Below, piece by piece: positions 1 through 6,820 of a stretch of DNA of 8,757 nucleotides. The stretch comes from an uncultured Eubacteriales bacterium (GTDB lineage Bacteria > Bacillota_A > Clostridia > Christensenellales > Aristaeellaceae): NCBI GenBank assembly GCA_900313545.1, contig OMRS01000185.1:1-8757 (forward strand), written 5' to 3'. A model generated the notes under the pieces. The model was given only the letters and a program-made list of their open reading frames with translations, ran no database searches and was not told where the DNA came from. Position 1 is the stretch's first letter. Each line of letters begins with the position of its first letter. Both the position numbers and the translations under genes were made by a program.

Positions 1-468
1 AAAGCCCCCCAGGTGGTCATGGATTTCACGACCTATCTGCGGAAAAACTTCAACGCCGTGGCAAGTGACGCGCCGATCCCCTTCACCTCGGAGCTGGAGC
101 ACACCCGCGCGTATCTCGCCGTGGAGCAGGCGCAGTACGCCCACAGCCTCTTCGTCGAATACGATACGCCGCACACCTTCTTCCGCGTGCCGCCGCTGAC
201 CCTCCAGCCCATCGTTGAAAACGCCGTCAAGCACGGCCGCAATCCCTGTGAGGGTCCGTTCCGTATCTCCATACGGACCAGGAAAACGGCCTCCGGCAGC
301 GAGATCACCGTTTCGGACAACGGCAGGGGCTTAGGGTCCTCCGATGATGACGGGCCCCATATCGCGCTCAAAAACATTCAGCAGAGACTTGAACTCATGT
401 GCGGCGGAAGCCTGGCGATCGCCCCCGGCGACGGCGGCGGAACCGTTGTGACGGTGACGATTCCCTGA
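1..468 (+). CDS. LytS/YesM-type sensor histidine kinase, C-terminal part (5' truncated)
   Basis: The frame is open from base 1, so the gene starts outside the window; about 155 residues to the TGA at 466-468 are present. Seen, numbering residues from base 1: the end of a His_kinase (PF06580-type) region with the family-typical stretch SELEHTRAYLAVEQAQY; the N-box PPLTLQPIVENAVKHG with the ATP/Mg-binding Asn74; a G1 box DNGRGLG at about 106-112; and a final G2-like GGGTVVTVTIP. This is the HATPase_c fold that binds ATP. The phosphoacceptor His and any sensor or membrane segments lie upstream and cannot be seen. Known for the family: these kinases phosphorylate a LytTR- or AraC-type response regulator, often encoded next door. 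No regulator follows here, so a partner would have to be upstream. A terminator and a new promoter separate it from the next gene, so it is probably not in the same operon. The family is secure; the signal is unknown. Confidence 0.88.
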   Translation, partial: KAPQVVMDFTTYLRKNFNAVASDAPIPFTSELEHTRAYLAVEQAQYAHSLFVEYDTPHTFFRVPPLTLQPIVENAVKHGRNPCEGPFRISIRTRKTASGSEITVSDNGRGLGSSDDDGPHIALKNIQQRLELMCGGSLAIAPGDGGGTVVTVTIP

Positions 469-782
469 CCCCGCCCCTGTACGGGAACCGCGGCGCTGCC
501 CGCCGTGGCCCCGTGTGCAGCGCCTTTCCGCTTCAGAAAGAGTCGCGGGGAGGGAGGCGCCGCGCCCGGCGGGAGGAGGCGCTGTCGGCTGCGGCCCGGG
601 AAAAGGGGCGGTCACGGGAGGCGCCAGATGACGGCAGTCCCCCTGCCGGAATCAGAAGCGGCGGCCGGAAGGAAGGCGCATACGCCTGTTTGAGCCGGCG
701 AAAGCGGGAAACCGCTCATCCGGAAGCCCTGAAGGACAGCCCCGCTTCCAAAGTGAAGGGGGATTCAAAGCAGAAAACCCGT
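469..782. other. Intergenic region without a credible gene
   Basis: About 310 GC-rich bases follow the kinase stop. The open frames here encode Arg/Gly-rich proteins without a ribosome binding site or a recognisable domain, so I call none. A weak hairpin, GGCGCTG at 492-498 with CAGCGCC at 518-524 followed by only three T, could be an inefficient first terminator for the kinase. The rest has several short GC-rich inverted repeats but no riboswitch or small RNA that I can defend. Confidence 0.5.
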
Positions 783-822
783 GCCCCCATCAGGCCTGGC
801 TTCCCGGGCAATGGGGGCTTTT
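783..822 (+). terminator. Strong rho-independent terminator downstream of the histidine kinase
   Basis: GCCCCCAT (783-790) is perfectly complementary to ATGGGGGC (811-818). Inside it, GCCTGG (794-799) pairs with CCGGGC (804-809) with one G-U pair, leaving a CTTC loop. TTTT (819-822) follows at once. It lies 315 bases past the kinase stop and just before a promoter candidate, so it most simply ends the kinase transcript and insulates the cyclase gene. Alternatively it could be an attenuator for a transcript starting between 469 and 780. Confidence 0.75.
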
Positions 823-859
823 ATCCTGCACCTGCTGAGCGCAGAAAGCGAAAAAAACC

Positions 860-888
860 TTGTGTCAGGATAGAACTTGAATTATAAT
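860..888 (+). promoter_or_regulatory. Candidate sigma-A-type promoter for the diguanylate cyclase gene
   Basis: A perfect TATAAT (883-888) lies 17 bases downstream of TTGTGT (860-865), which matches the -35 consensus only in its first three bases. It sits in a short AT-rich island (about 851-900) that stands out in a GC-rich region, immediately after the terminator at 783-822. Transcription would begin near 895 and give an untranslated leader of about 205 nt. No operator repeat was recognised. Confidence 0.55.
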
Positions 889-894
889 AAATAA

Positions 895-1100
895 AAGTTT
901 CGGAACGACTGAGGGACTGCGGAAACGGCTGCTTTTTTTGTGGAAATAAAGACTACCGCGGAACTGGGAATTGCCGGTTTTCCTGAGGCGCGGCAGCCGC
1001 GCGGTCCGCGGGAAACAGGTCCGCGCGGGAAAACCGCCGGCGCTGACCGGGGAAACAGATGCTGTCAACATGATGACCGATTCACTAGGGGATGGAGAAT
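895..1100 (+). other. Long GC-rich 5' leader of the cyclase gene with competing hairpins
   Basis: This is the predicted untranslated leader between the promoter candidate and the start codon. GCGCGGC (988-994) and GCCGCGC (996-1002) form an inverted repeat. CGCGCGG (998-1004) pairs perfectly with CCGCGCG (1021-1027). The two share bases 998-1002, so they cannot form together. A third short pairing of CCGG motifs lies near 1038-1055. I could not match the leader to a known riboswitch class: the hallmark segments of c-di-GMP-I are absent. Function unknown. Confidence 0.4.
1087..1091 (+). promoter_or_regulatory. Ribosome binding site that decides the cyclase start
   Basis: AGGGG at 1087-1091 is 9 bases before the ATG at 1101 but directly abuts the in-frame ATG at 1092. 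GGAG at 1094-1097 could add to it but is only 3 bases from the start. The spacing favours 1101, which also places a charged N-terminus directly before the signal-peptide core. Confidence 0.55.
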
Positions 1101-4100
1101 ATGAGACTGAACAGGCTGGCGAAGGTATCAGGGTGTTTCCTGTTATCGATCATACTTGCGGTTTTCGCGGCGGCGGCGGGAGCCGCTGCTGAGCTGAACA
1201 CCTCCGGCGGGCTCAACAGAACACCGTCGGTTGACGTGATCGGGCATACCGAGAACTACTCCGTGGTGATGTACGATAATTCCAGCGGACTTCCGACATC
1301 CGAGGCGAACGCCATCGCCGAAACGTCCGAAGGGTTCATATGGATCGGCAGCTACGCGGGCCTGATCCGTTATGACGGAAGGAATTTTGAACGCATCGAC
1401 CCCTCAAGCGGGATCACCAGCATCAAGTGTCTGTATGTGGACAGCAGGGACAGGCTCTGGATCGGGACCAACGACAACGGCATCGCGGTCATGGACCATG
1501 GTGAGCTGCGCATGTGGGGAAAGGCGGACGGAATGAAATCGGTCCACACCCGCAGCATTGCGGAGGATCAGAACGGGACGATCTACGTCGCCACGACCTG
1601 CGGGATCGCGGCGATAGATCCGGACGGTCGCTTTTTCATGCTGGAGGACGAGACCATCTCCAACATGAACATGCTCATCGTCCGCAAAGGGTCGGATGGC
1701 AGCATGTACGGACTGAGCAACTTCGGGGATATCTTCAGGCTCCAGGACGGCAAAGCCGTCGATTTCGTGCCCGCCGACCGGAATCCCATGGGGGGCTGCA
1801 ACGCCTATCTCCCTGATCCGGATCATCCGGGACAGATCTTCTTTGAGGGAAAAGAACTGGGGTTTTACCGTGCGGCCTACGGGGACGGGATCACGGATGT
1901 TCAGAAAATCGACATCTCCCCGCTGCAGTATGTCCAGCAGATGGAAATCATCGACGGGAAGATATGGATCTGCGCGGCAAACGGCGTCGGCGTGCTGGAA
2001 AACGATCACTTCACCCTGATCGAGAACCTGCCGATGAACAACAACATCACCCATGTGATGACCGACTATCTGGGAAACCTCTGGTTCACATCCACAAGGC
2101 AGGGTGTCATGAAGATCGTGCCGAACAGGTTCACAAATGTGTTCAAGAGGTATGACCTGCCGGACAAGGTCGTCAATACGACCTGCCTGAGCGGGGACAG
2201 GCTGTTTGTCGGCACGGACACGGGCCTGATTGTGATCGGTGAAAACGGGGTCGTCCCGGCTCTCCCGCTCAAAAAAGCCGTGACGGCTTCCGGCGCCGAT
2301 CTTGGTCAGAGCGACCTCATCGGGTTCCTTGAGGGATGCCGCGTCCGCTCGATCATCGAGGACAGCAGGGGACGCCTGTGGATCTCCACCTGGCGCAAAC
2401 ACGGCCTTCTGCGGTATGAAGACGGCGAGGTGACCGCCTTCACGGAGGAGGACGGGCTGCTCTCCGACGGCCTGCGCGCCGTCGCGGAGCGGGAGAACGG
2501 GTCCATCCTCGTTGCGGTGACGGGCGGCGCAAACGTGATCCGGGACGACAGGGTCATTGCCTCCTACGGCACCGACGACGGCATCGTGAACACGGAGAGC
2601 CTGTGCGTCGAGGTGGGATTTGACGGTGAAATCGTTCTGGGCACCAACGGTGACGGCATCTATCTCATCGACGGTTCCGGACTGCGCAGGATCAACGTGG
2701 AGGACGGCCTGCCTTCGGATATCGTCCTCAGGATCAAGCGCGATACGAACCATGATCTGATATGGATCATCACAAGCAGCGCCATTGCCTATATGACGCC
2801 GGACTATCAGGTGACGACCGTCAGGAGGTTCCCGTATCCGAACAATTTTGATCTGTATGAGAACGGACGCGGCGACGTGTGGGTCCTCAGCAGCAACGGC
2901 ATTTATGTCACGCCTGAGGAGGAACTGGTTCAGAACGGGGACATCCATCCCGTGTTTTACGGGATGGCGGGCGGCCTTCCCTGCATCACCACCGCCAATT
3001 CCTACAGCGCACTTGACCGGAACGGAAATCTGTACATCGCGGGAAGCACGGGCGTCTGCAAGGTCAACATTGACCAGACATTTGAAGGCGTCAAGGACAT
3101 CAAGGCGGCCGTTCCCTTTATCGAGGCGGACGACGAAACCGTCTATCCGGATGCGGACGGCAGTTTTACGGTTCCCGCCCGGACAAAGAAGCTGACGATC
3201 CCGAGCTTTGTGTTCGATTATGCGATGAACGATCCGAAGATCAGGCGCCGTCTGACGGGATTTGACAATGAAAGCACGTCTGTTTTCTACAGCAAAATGG
3301 CGCCGATGATCTATACCAACCTGCACGGAGGGGAGTATACCTTTGACCTGCAGGTCCTGGATGAGGCTGGCAAAAGCCAGAAGGAGCTCTCCGTTCAGAT
3401 CACCAAGGAGAAAAAGCTCCGGGAAATGCTGTGGTTCAACATCCTCTCGGGCGTCCTGGCAGCGTCCCTGCTGGTTCTGATCGTCACGGCGATCGTCGGA
3501 AGACGGATGCGCAGACTTGAGCAGCGGAACCGGGAGACCCTGCGCCAGAACATGCTGCTGCAGGAGAGCGAAAGAAAACTCAAGGCGCAGATGGACATCA
3601 TCTCTTCCGTGGCCAGCATCTACAGTTCGGTGTATGAGCTGGACCTTGAGCGCGGGACCTTCCGTGAGCTGGGGAACGGCGATGAGTCGGAGCGCGTTCC
3701 CGCAAACGGGCAGACGGACATGCAGCAGGTCGTCAATCAGATCCTCAGGACGACGGTCGATGAATCCTGCATCAATGACGAACTGATCCGGGAGGTTGAC
3801 CTGTCCACCATCAACGAGCGGATGCGCTATATGAATGTCTGGACAAAGGAGGTCCTGAACCCGAAGAAGCAGTGGCGGCGCAGCCGGATCATCGTTTCCG
3901 GACGTGACAGCGAGGAGCGGATCACGCGCATCCTGTGGGTGTCCGAGGATATCGACAGAGAGAAGAGGGAGCGAGAGCACCTCAATGACGTGGCCTATGT
4001 GGACGCGCTGACCGGACTGTCCAACAAGGCGGCCTACGACAAGAACACAAGACCCATCGACGAAGCGGTTGCGGCAGGGAAAGCGCCGGAATTTGCCATC

Positions 4101-4484
4101 CTCATGATCGACCTCAATTTCCTCAAGAAGGTCAATGACACCTACGGGCATGAGTATGGCAACGTGTACCTGAACAACTGCGCGGGCATGGTATCGCGCA
4201 TCTACGGAAGGGATCACGCGTACCGTTTCGGAGGAGACGAGTACGTGGTGGTGCTGACCGGAGAGGATACGCAGAAGGCGGAGACGCTGACGCTGCTGTT
4301 CAAGCAGGAAATGGCGCAGCTCAGGACCAATCCGAACATCAAGCCCTGGGAGAAGGTCTCCGCCGCCATCGGCATCGCGCGCTTTGACCCGGCAAGGCAC
4401 CACAGCGTCGAGGAGGTCTTCAAGATCGCGGACAAGAATATGTACGAGGACAAGCTTGCCATGAAGGCGCAGCGGACAGACTGA
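1101..4484 (+). CDS. Membrane receptor diguanylate cyclase: double beta-propeller, Y_Y_Y, TM, PAS-like, GGDEF
   Basis: It likely makes c-di-GMP from two GTP at the inner face of the membrane in response to an outside ligand. Of 1127 residues: a signal peptide at about 1-31 (basic MRLNRLAK, then a hydrophobic Ala-rich core); about 14 Reg_prop-like blades at about 45-655, with blade strands such as IWIG, LWIG, LWIS and LYIA; a Y_Y_Y-like domain at about 690-765; one membrane helix at about 776-800 followed by GRRMRR (cytoplasmic side); a short coiled stretch; a PAS-like region at about 831-955; and GGDEF from DALTGLSN at 968 to the end. The cyclase keeps the metal and substrate residues of MIDLNFLKKVNDTYGH and the motif GGDEY (1044-1048). 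At the usual product-inhibition site (RxxD five residues before GGDEY) the sequence is YGRD, so the Arg is missing. No EAL or HD-GYP domain. The ATG at 1092 is an alternative start giving 1130 residues. The gene is probably monocistronic, between a terminator and promoter upstream and a convergent terminator downstream. The ligand is unknown; glycans are a guess from related receptors. Confidence 0.92.
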   Translation: MRLNRLAKVSGCFLLSIILAVFAAAAGAAAELNTSGGLNRTPSVDVIGHTENYSVVMYDNSSGLPTSEANAIAETSEGFIWIGSYAGLIRYDGRNFERIDPSSGITSIKCLYVDSRDRLWIGTNDNGIAVMDHGELRMWGKADGMKSVHTRSIAEDQNGTIYVATTCGIAAIDPDGRFFMLEDETISNMNMLIVRKGSDGSMYGLSNFGDIFRLQDGKAVDFVPADRNPMGGCNAYLPDPDHPGQIFFEGKELGFYRAAYGDGITDVQKIDISPLQYVQQMEIIDGKIWICAANGVGVLENDHFTLIENLPMNNNITHVMTDYLGNLWFTSTRQGVMKIVPNRFTNVFKRYDLPDKVVNTTCLSGDRLFVGTDTGLIVIGENGVVPALPLKKAVTASGADLGQSDLIGFLEGCRVRSIIEDSRGRLWISTWRKHGLLRYEDGEVTAFTEEDGLLSDGLRAVAERENGSILVAVTGGANVIRDDRVIASYGTDDGIVNTESLCVEVGFDGEIVLGTNGDGIYLIDGSGLRRINVEDGLPSDIVLRIKRDTNHDLIWIITSSAIAYMTPDYQVTTVRRFPYPNNFDLYENGRGDVWVLSSNGIYVTPEEELVQNGDIHPVFYGMAGGLPCITTANSYSALDRNGNLYIAGSTGVCKVNIDQTFEGVKDIKAAVPFIEADDETVYPDADGSFTVPARTKKLTIPSFVFDYAMNDPKIRRRLTGFDNESTSVFYSKMAPMIYTNLHGGEYTFDLQVLDEAGKSQKELSVQITKEKKLREMLWFNILSGVLAASLLVLIVTAIVGRRMRRLEQRNRETLRQNMLLQESERKLKAQMDIISSVASIYSSVYELDLERGTFRELGNGDESERVPANGQTDMQQVVNQILRTTVDESCINDELIREVDLSTINERMRYMNVWTKEVLNPKKQWRRSRIIVSGRDSEERITRILWVSEDIDREKREREHLNDVAYVDALTGLSNKAAYDKNTRPIDEAVAAGKAPEFAILMIDLNFLKKVNDTYGHEYGNVYLNNCAGMVSRIYGRDHAYRFGGDEYVVVLTGEDTQKAETLTLLFKQEMAQLRTNPNIKPWEKVSAAIGIARFDPARHHSVEEVFKIADKNMYEDKLAMKAQRTD

Positions 4485-4636
4485 GCAAAGTGGATCTCCC
4501 CGCGGCGGCGGGCGGGAAAGCCGGGCTGAAACGGCAGGTGCCGCCCTCCGCCGGAGGGGTTGCTGAGAGGAAGCCCCCCGGGTTGTCTCCCCGGAGGAGA
4601 ACGCCCGCCGGCACCCGGCCTGTCATCCCGCAAGAA
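4485..4636. other. GC-rich 3' intergenic stretch between convergent genes
   Basis: This stretch separates the cyclase stop codon from the shared terminator. It contains GC-rich inverted repeats, for example GGGCGG near 4507 with CCGCCC near 4540, and CCTCC-GCC-GGAGG near 4550. No open frame has a ribosome binding site or a recognisable domain. The bases from 4686 to 4796, between the terminator and the phosphatase stop, likewise hold no gene that I can support. Confidence 0.45.
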
Positions 4637-4685
4637 AAAAGAACCCGTCATGTACATCTGAAACGTGTACAGGGCGGGTTCTTTT
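4637..4685. terminator. Bidirectional intrinsic terminator between convergent transcripts
   Basis: AAAAGAACCCG (4637-4647) is perfectly complementary to CGGGTTCTTTT (4675-4685). Inside, TGTACA (4651-4656) pairs with TGTACA (4666-4671), so the hairpin is nearly continuous with a loop of nine bases. Read on the + strand it ends in TTTT, for the cyclase gene. Read on the - strand it ends in a run of six T, for the NRPS-STAS-phosphatase operon, whose last stop is 112 bases away. The A-hairpin-T symmetry is typical of a shared terminator. Confidence 0.87.
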
Positions 4686-4796
4686 ATGTTGGTATTGCGA
4701 TGGAAAACCGGTCCGGCACAAGCCGGGGCGCGGGAAACCATCCGGCGGTGCGGGCGTTTTTGCGCCCCCTCATCCGGGACCTCTGCGGGTTTTGCG

Positions 4797-6455
4797 TCAG
4801 AACGTCCCCGGGCCGGAAGGGACACCGTCAGAAGAGGAAACGGGGGCCGGGGATGCGGGAGATTCCCGCAGAAGCGCCAGCGCCGCCATGTCGTCCTGCT
4901 GCTCATTTCCGTAACAGAAGTCATGGACCGCGCGGCTGACGGAAAGGAGCGTGCAGGTGGCGCCGTCCGTGCCGTTGCGGTCCCTGCAGGAAGCGCCGCG
5001 CACGGCCTCGGTCAGCCGCTCCGTGCCGAAGAAGACCCGGTTCGTGTTGGCGGCTTCCGTGATCCCGTCCGTATAGAGCAGGATCCCTTCCCCGGGAGCC
5101 AGGGTCAGGGTTTCCTCCCGGATCTGGATATCGTCAAACAGGCCCAGCGCGATGCCGGGGTCGGGCATGAGGAGGGTGGGCGTTTCGCCCAGCAGCACGG
5201 GAAAGGTATGTCCCGCGTTGGCATAGAGCAGCCTTCCGGTCCGGGGATCCATGACGGCCACGAAGGCCGTGACGAAGAAGCCCGCGGGGTTGCGGGCGCA
5301 CAGATCGCGGTTTGTCTGGTTCAGGGTGTCCGCCGGACTCAGGCCCGCCATGAGCTTCTCGTGCATGACGGTCCGGACAATGGCCATGTAGATGGCGGCC
5401 GAGATTCCCTCTCCGGAGACGTCGCCCATGAAGACGCAGACGCTGCCGTCCGGCTGCCGGAAGCAGTCATAGAAGTCCCCGCCGATGGTTTTCGCGGGAG
5501 AGGTCATGGCGCTCATGAGGAACCCGTCGCCGCGCAGGGTGATCTTTTCGGGCACCAGGCCGGTCTGGATGCGCCGTGCGATCTCCAGCTCCACGCTGGT
5601 CTCCAGACGCTCCTGGGTCAGCAGCTCGATATTCCGGACATAACTGCTGATGTCGCCGGTCATCTTTTCGTAGGAGGCGGCGATTTCCGCGATTTCACGC
5701 AGGGGAGGGAGGCTCAGGGGGGCGGGAGGGCTCTGGCTGTCCACCGAGAAGAGGATCATGCTGTTGGAAATCTGGTGGATCGGGAGGACGATGTAGCGGT
5801 TGACCTGCACGAGCAGAAGCACAAGGCCCAGCAGAAGCGACACCAGGAAGGGCGCAAAGTCCATCAGGAATCTGTGCCGGATCTCTTTCCTGAAAAGGTG
5901 CAGGCTGCGGGACATGGCGATGAAGGCGCGCACCTCGCCATTGTCCCCCCGGATGGCAGACAGCCAGAGGATATCCCTGCCGTTGGGACCGGTCAGCTCC
6001 CCCTTCTGAAGGCCGCGTGCTCCCCGGAGGAGCGCCTGCTCCATTTCCGGCAGGAGGCCCCCGGCCACGTTCTGCCAGGCGTACAGCCTGCGTACCAGCG
6101 GGATGGTGCCCAGGCCGCGGGACGCGTACATCAGGCAGTCCCTGTCATTGGGCCCGGGACCCGGGGCATAGACGTAGAGCAGGTCCAGATCGAACCCCGC
6201 GCACAGGGCCCCGAGGTCCTTCTGCACCTCCCGGACGGATTCGTACCCGGGCGGGACAATCGATGTGTCCGGATCCCAGCCGCTCAGAAAGCTCCGGATC
6301 ATTTCCGCGCAGGAAGACATGCTGCGGTCGCTGCTGTTTTCGCTTGTGCTCCGGATTTCAAGGAAGGAACTCACGGCGGACAGCGCCAGGGACAGGAAGA
6401 GGATGCCGGTGAAGGTCAGGATGATCCACCGGCTGATCGAAGACTTCTTTCTCAT
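4797..6455 (-). CDS. Membrane RsbU/SpoIIE-type PP2C phosphatase with extracytoplasmic sensor
   Basis: It probably removes phosphate from the serine of a STAS anti-sigma-factor antagonist, most likely the one encoded just upstream. Of 552 residues: a basic start MRKKSSISR; membrane helix 1 at about 10-31; an extracytoplasmic region of about 165 residues (32-196), possibly Cache-like, with the string DLDLLYVYAPGPGP; membrane helix 2 at about 201-218; a HAMP-like and coiled linker at 219-300; and the SpoIIE/PP2C domain at about 305-528. Metal-site motifs are intact: GGDFYD (325-330), GDVSGEG (344-350), AGH (414-416), YTDGITEA (461-468) and QQDDMAAL (519-526). The last 20 or so residues are Pro/Ser-rich. 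I chose the ATG at 6455 because it is followed directly by the basic residues and the membrane helix and is preceded by GGGAG (6467-6471, spacing 11). An in-frame TTG at 6503 would add 16 residues but has no clear binding site. The gap to the STAS gene is about 51 bases, so it is the last gene of the operon. Signal and downstream sigma factor are unknown. Confidence 0.92.
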   Translation of the reverse strand: MRKKSSISRWIILTFTGILFLSLALSAVSSFLEIRSTSENSSDRSMSSCAEMIRSFLSGWDPDTSIVPPGYESVREVQKDLGALCAGFDLDLLYVYAPGPGPNDRDCLMYASRGLGTIPLVRRLYAWQNVAGGLLPEMEQALLRGARGLQKGELTGPNGRDILWLSAIRGDNGEVRAFIAMSRSLHLFRKEIRHRFLMDFAPFLVSLLLGLVLLLVQVNRYIVLPIHQISNSMILFSVDSQSPPAPLSLPPLREIAEIAASYEKMTGDISSYVRNIELLTQERLETSVELEIARRIQTGLVPEKITLRGDGFLMSAMTSPAKTIGGDFYDCFRQPDGSVCVFMGDVSGEGISAAIYMAIVRTVMHEKLMAGLSPADTLNQTNRDLCARNPAGFFVTAFVAVMDPRTGRLLYANAGHTFPVLLGETPTLLMPDPGIALGLFDDIQIREETLTLAPGEGILLYTDGITEAANTNRVFFGTERLTEAVRGASCRDRNGTDGATCTLLSVSRAVHDFCYGNEQQDDMAALALLRESPASPAPVSSSDGVPSGPGTF

Positions 6456-6506
6456 GGGGACGGATGCTCCCTTTCCGGAAGGTGGCTGCGCCCGGCGCGG
6501 CAAAAA

Positions 6507-6803
6507 TCAGGACTGTTCGATGTGCAGCTTCTTTCCCAGACCGGTCATGTTAAGCACGTCCATGACCTCGGGGGAGACGTTTCTGAGGGTCAGGGCGCCG
6601 TTCATCTGCTTGTAGGCGCTGACGATCTGCCGGATGCCGGCGGAAGCGGTGTATTCAAGACCGGTCAGGTCGAGGACCAGGCTGGTGATGCCGGGGCCGA
6701 GGGCCTCCACCGCCTGGCCAAGTTCCGGGGCGCTCTGGGAGTCCAGCCATCCTGTCAGGGACAGGACGGCGGACCCGCCGCTGATGTTTTTTTCAATGGT
6801 CAC
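6507..6803 (-). CDS. STAS-domain anti-sigma-factor antagonist (SpoIIAA/RsbV-like)
   Basis: This 98-residue, single-domain soluble protein has the usual length for SpoIIAA/RsbV-type antagonists. The family signature DLTGLEYTASAGIR (45-58) carries the expected phosphorylation serine, Ser54, at the place of the Ser in the common SSAG/DSSG motif. The early strand VLSLTGWLDSQSAPEL (13-28) is also typical. In known systems an RsbW/SpoIIAB-like kinase phosphorylates this serine, a PP2C phosphatase reverses it, and the unphosphorylated form binds the kinase to release a sigma factor or other partner. The phosphatase is the next gene, so a dedicated pair is likely; the kinase is not in the window. The start is GTG at 6801-6803, eight bases after a perfect AGGAGG on the minus strand (6812-6817). 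The start is only 17 bases from the NRPS stop, so co-transcription is nearly certain. Whether the output is a sigma factor or something else cannot be read here. Confidence 0.93.
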   Translation of the reverse strand: MTIEKNISGGSAVLSLTGWLDSQSAPELGQAVEALGPGITSLVLDLTGLEYTASAGIRQIVSAYKQMNGALTLRNVSPEVMDVLNMTGLGKKLHIEQS

Positions 6804-6811
6804 AGGTTTTT

Positions 6812-6817
6812 CCTCCT
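6812..6817 (-). promoter_or_regulatory. Ribosome binding site of the STAS gene
   Basis: A perfect AGGAGG on the minus strand, eight bases before a GTG start codon and within the 17-base gap after the NRPS stop (TAA at 6821-6823). It decides the unusual GTG start and implies strong translation initiation even though the gene sits inside an operon. Confidence 0.85.
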
Positions 6818-6820
6818 TGC

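Noticed and set aside
700..800. Cobalamin-riboswitch-like fragments (ACAGCCCCGC near 737, then AAGCAGAAAACCCG before the terminator)
   Set aside because: The order is suggestive, but the conserved P3 stem and the exact B12 box are not there, and the gene downstream has no cobalamin link. A covariance-model search could overturn this.
399..887. Arg-rich open frames (162 and 62 residues) after the kinase gene
   Set aside because: One begins inside the kinase in another frame and crosses the terminator. Both lack a ribosome binding site and any protein-like pattern beyond what GC-rich DNA gives by chance.
905..945. A T-run at 933-939 after a GC-rich stretch as a second terminator
   Set aside because: The bases before the T-run contain repeated GACTG copies but no complementary stem, so no hairpin forms.
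1404..4403. A 999-residue open frame on the minus strand, opposite the cyclase gene
   Set aside because: Its composition (rich in Arg, Asp, His, Val) is the typical antisense shadow of a GC-rich gene. It has no domain or ribosome binding site, and the plus strand clearly encodes propeller and GGDEF domains.
4545..4600. TPP-riboswitch-like GGGG and CTGAGA near 4555-4570
   Set aside because: The second conserved half of the thi-box (CCTGATCTGG and the GCGTAGGGA region) is missing, and the element lies between two convergent gene ends with no gene to control.
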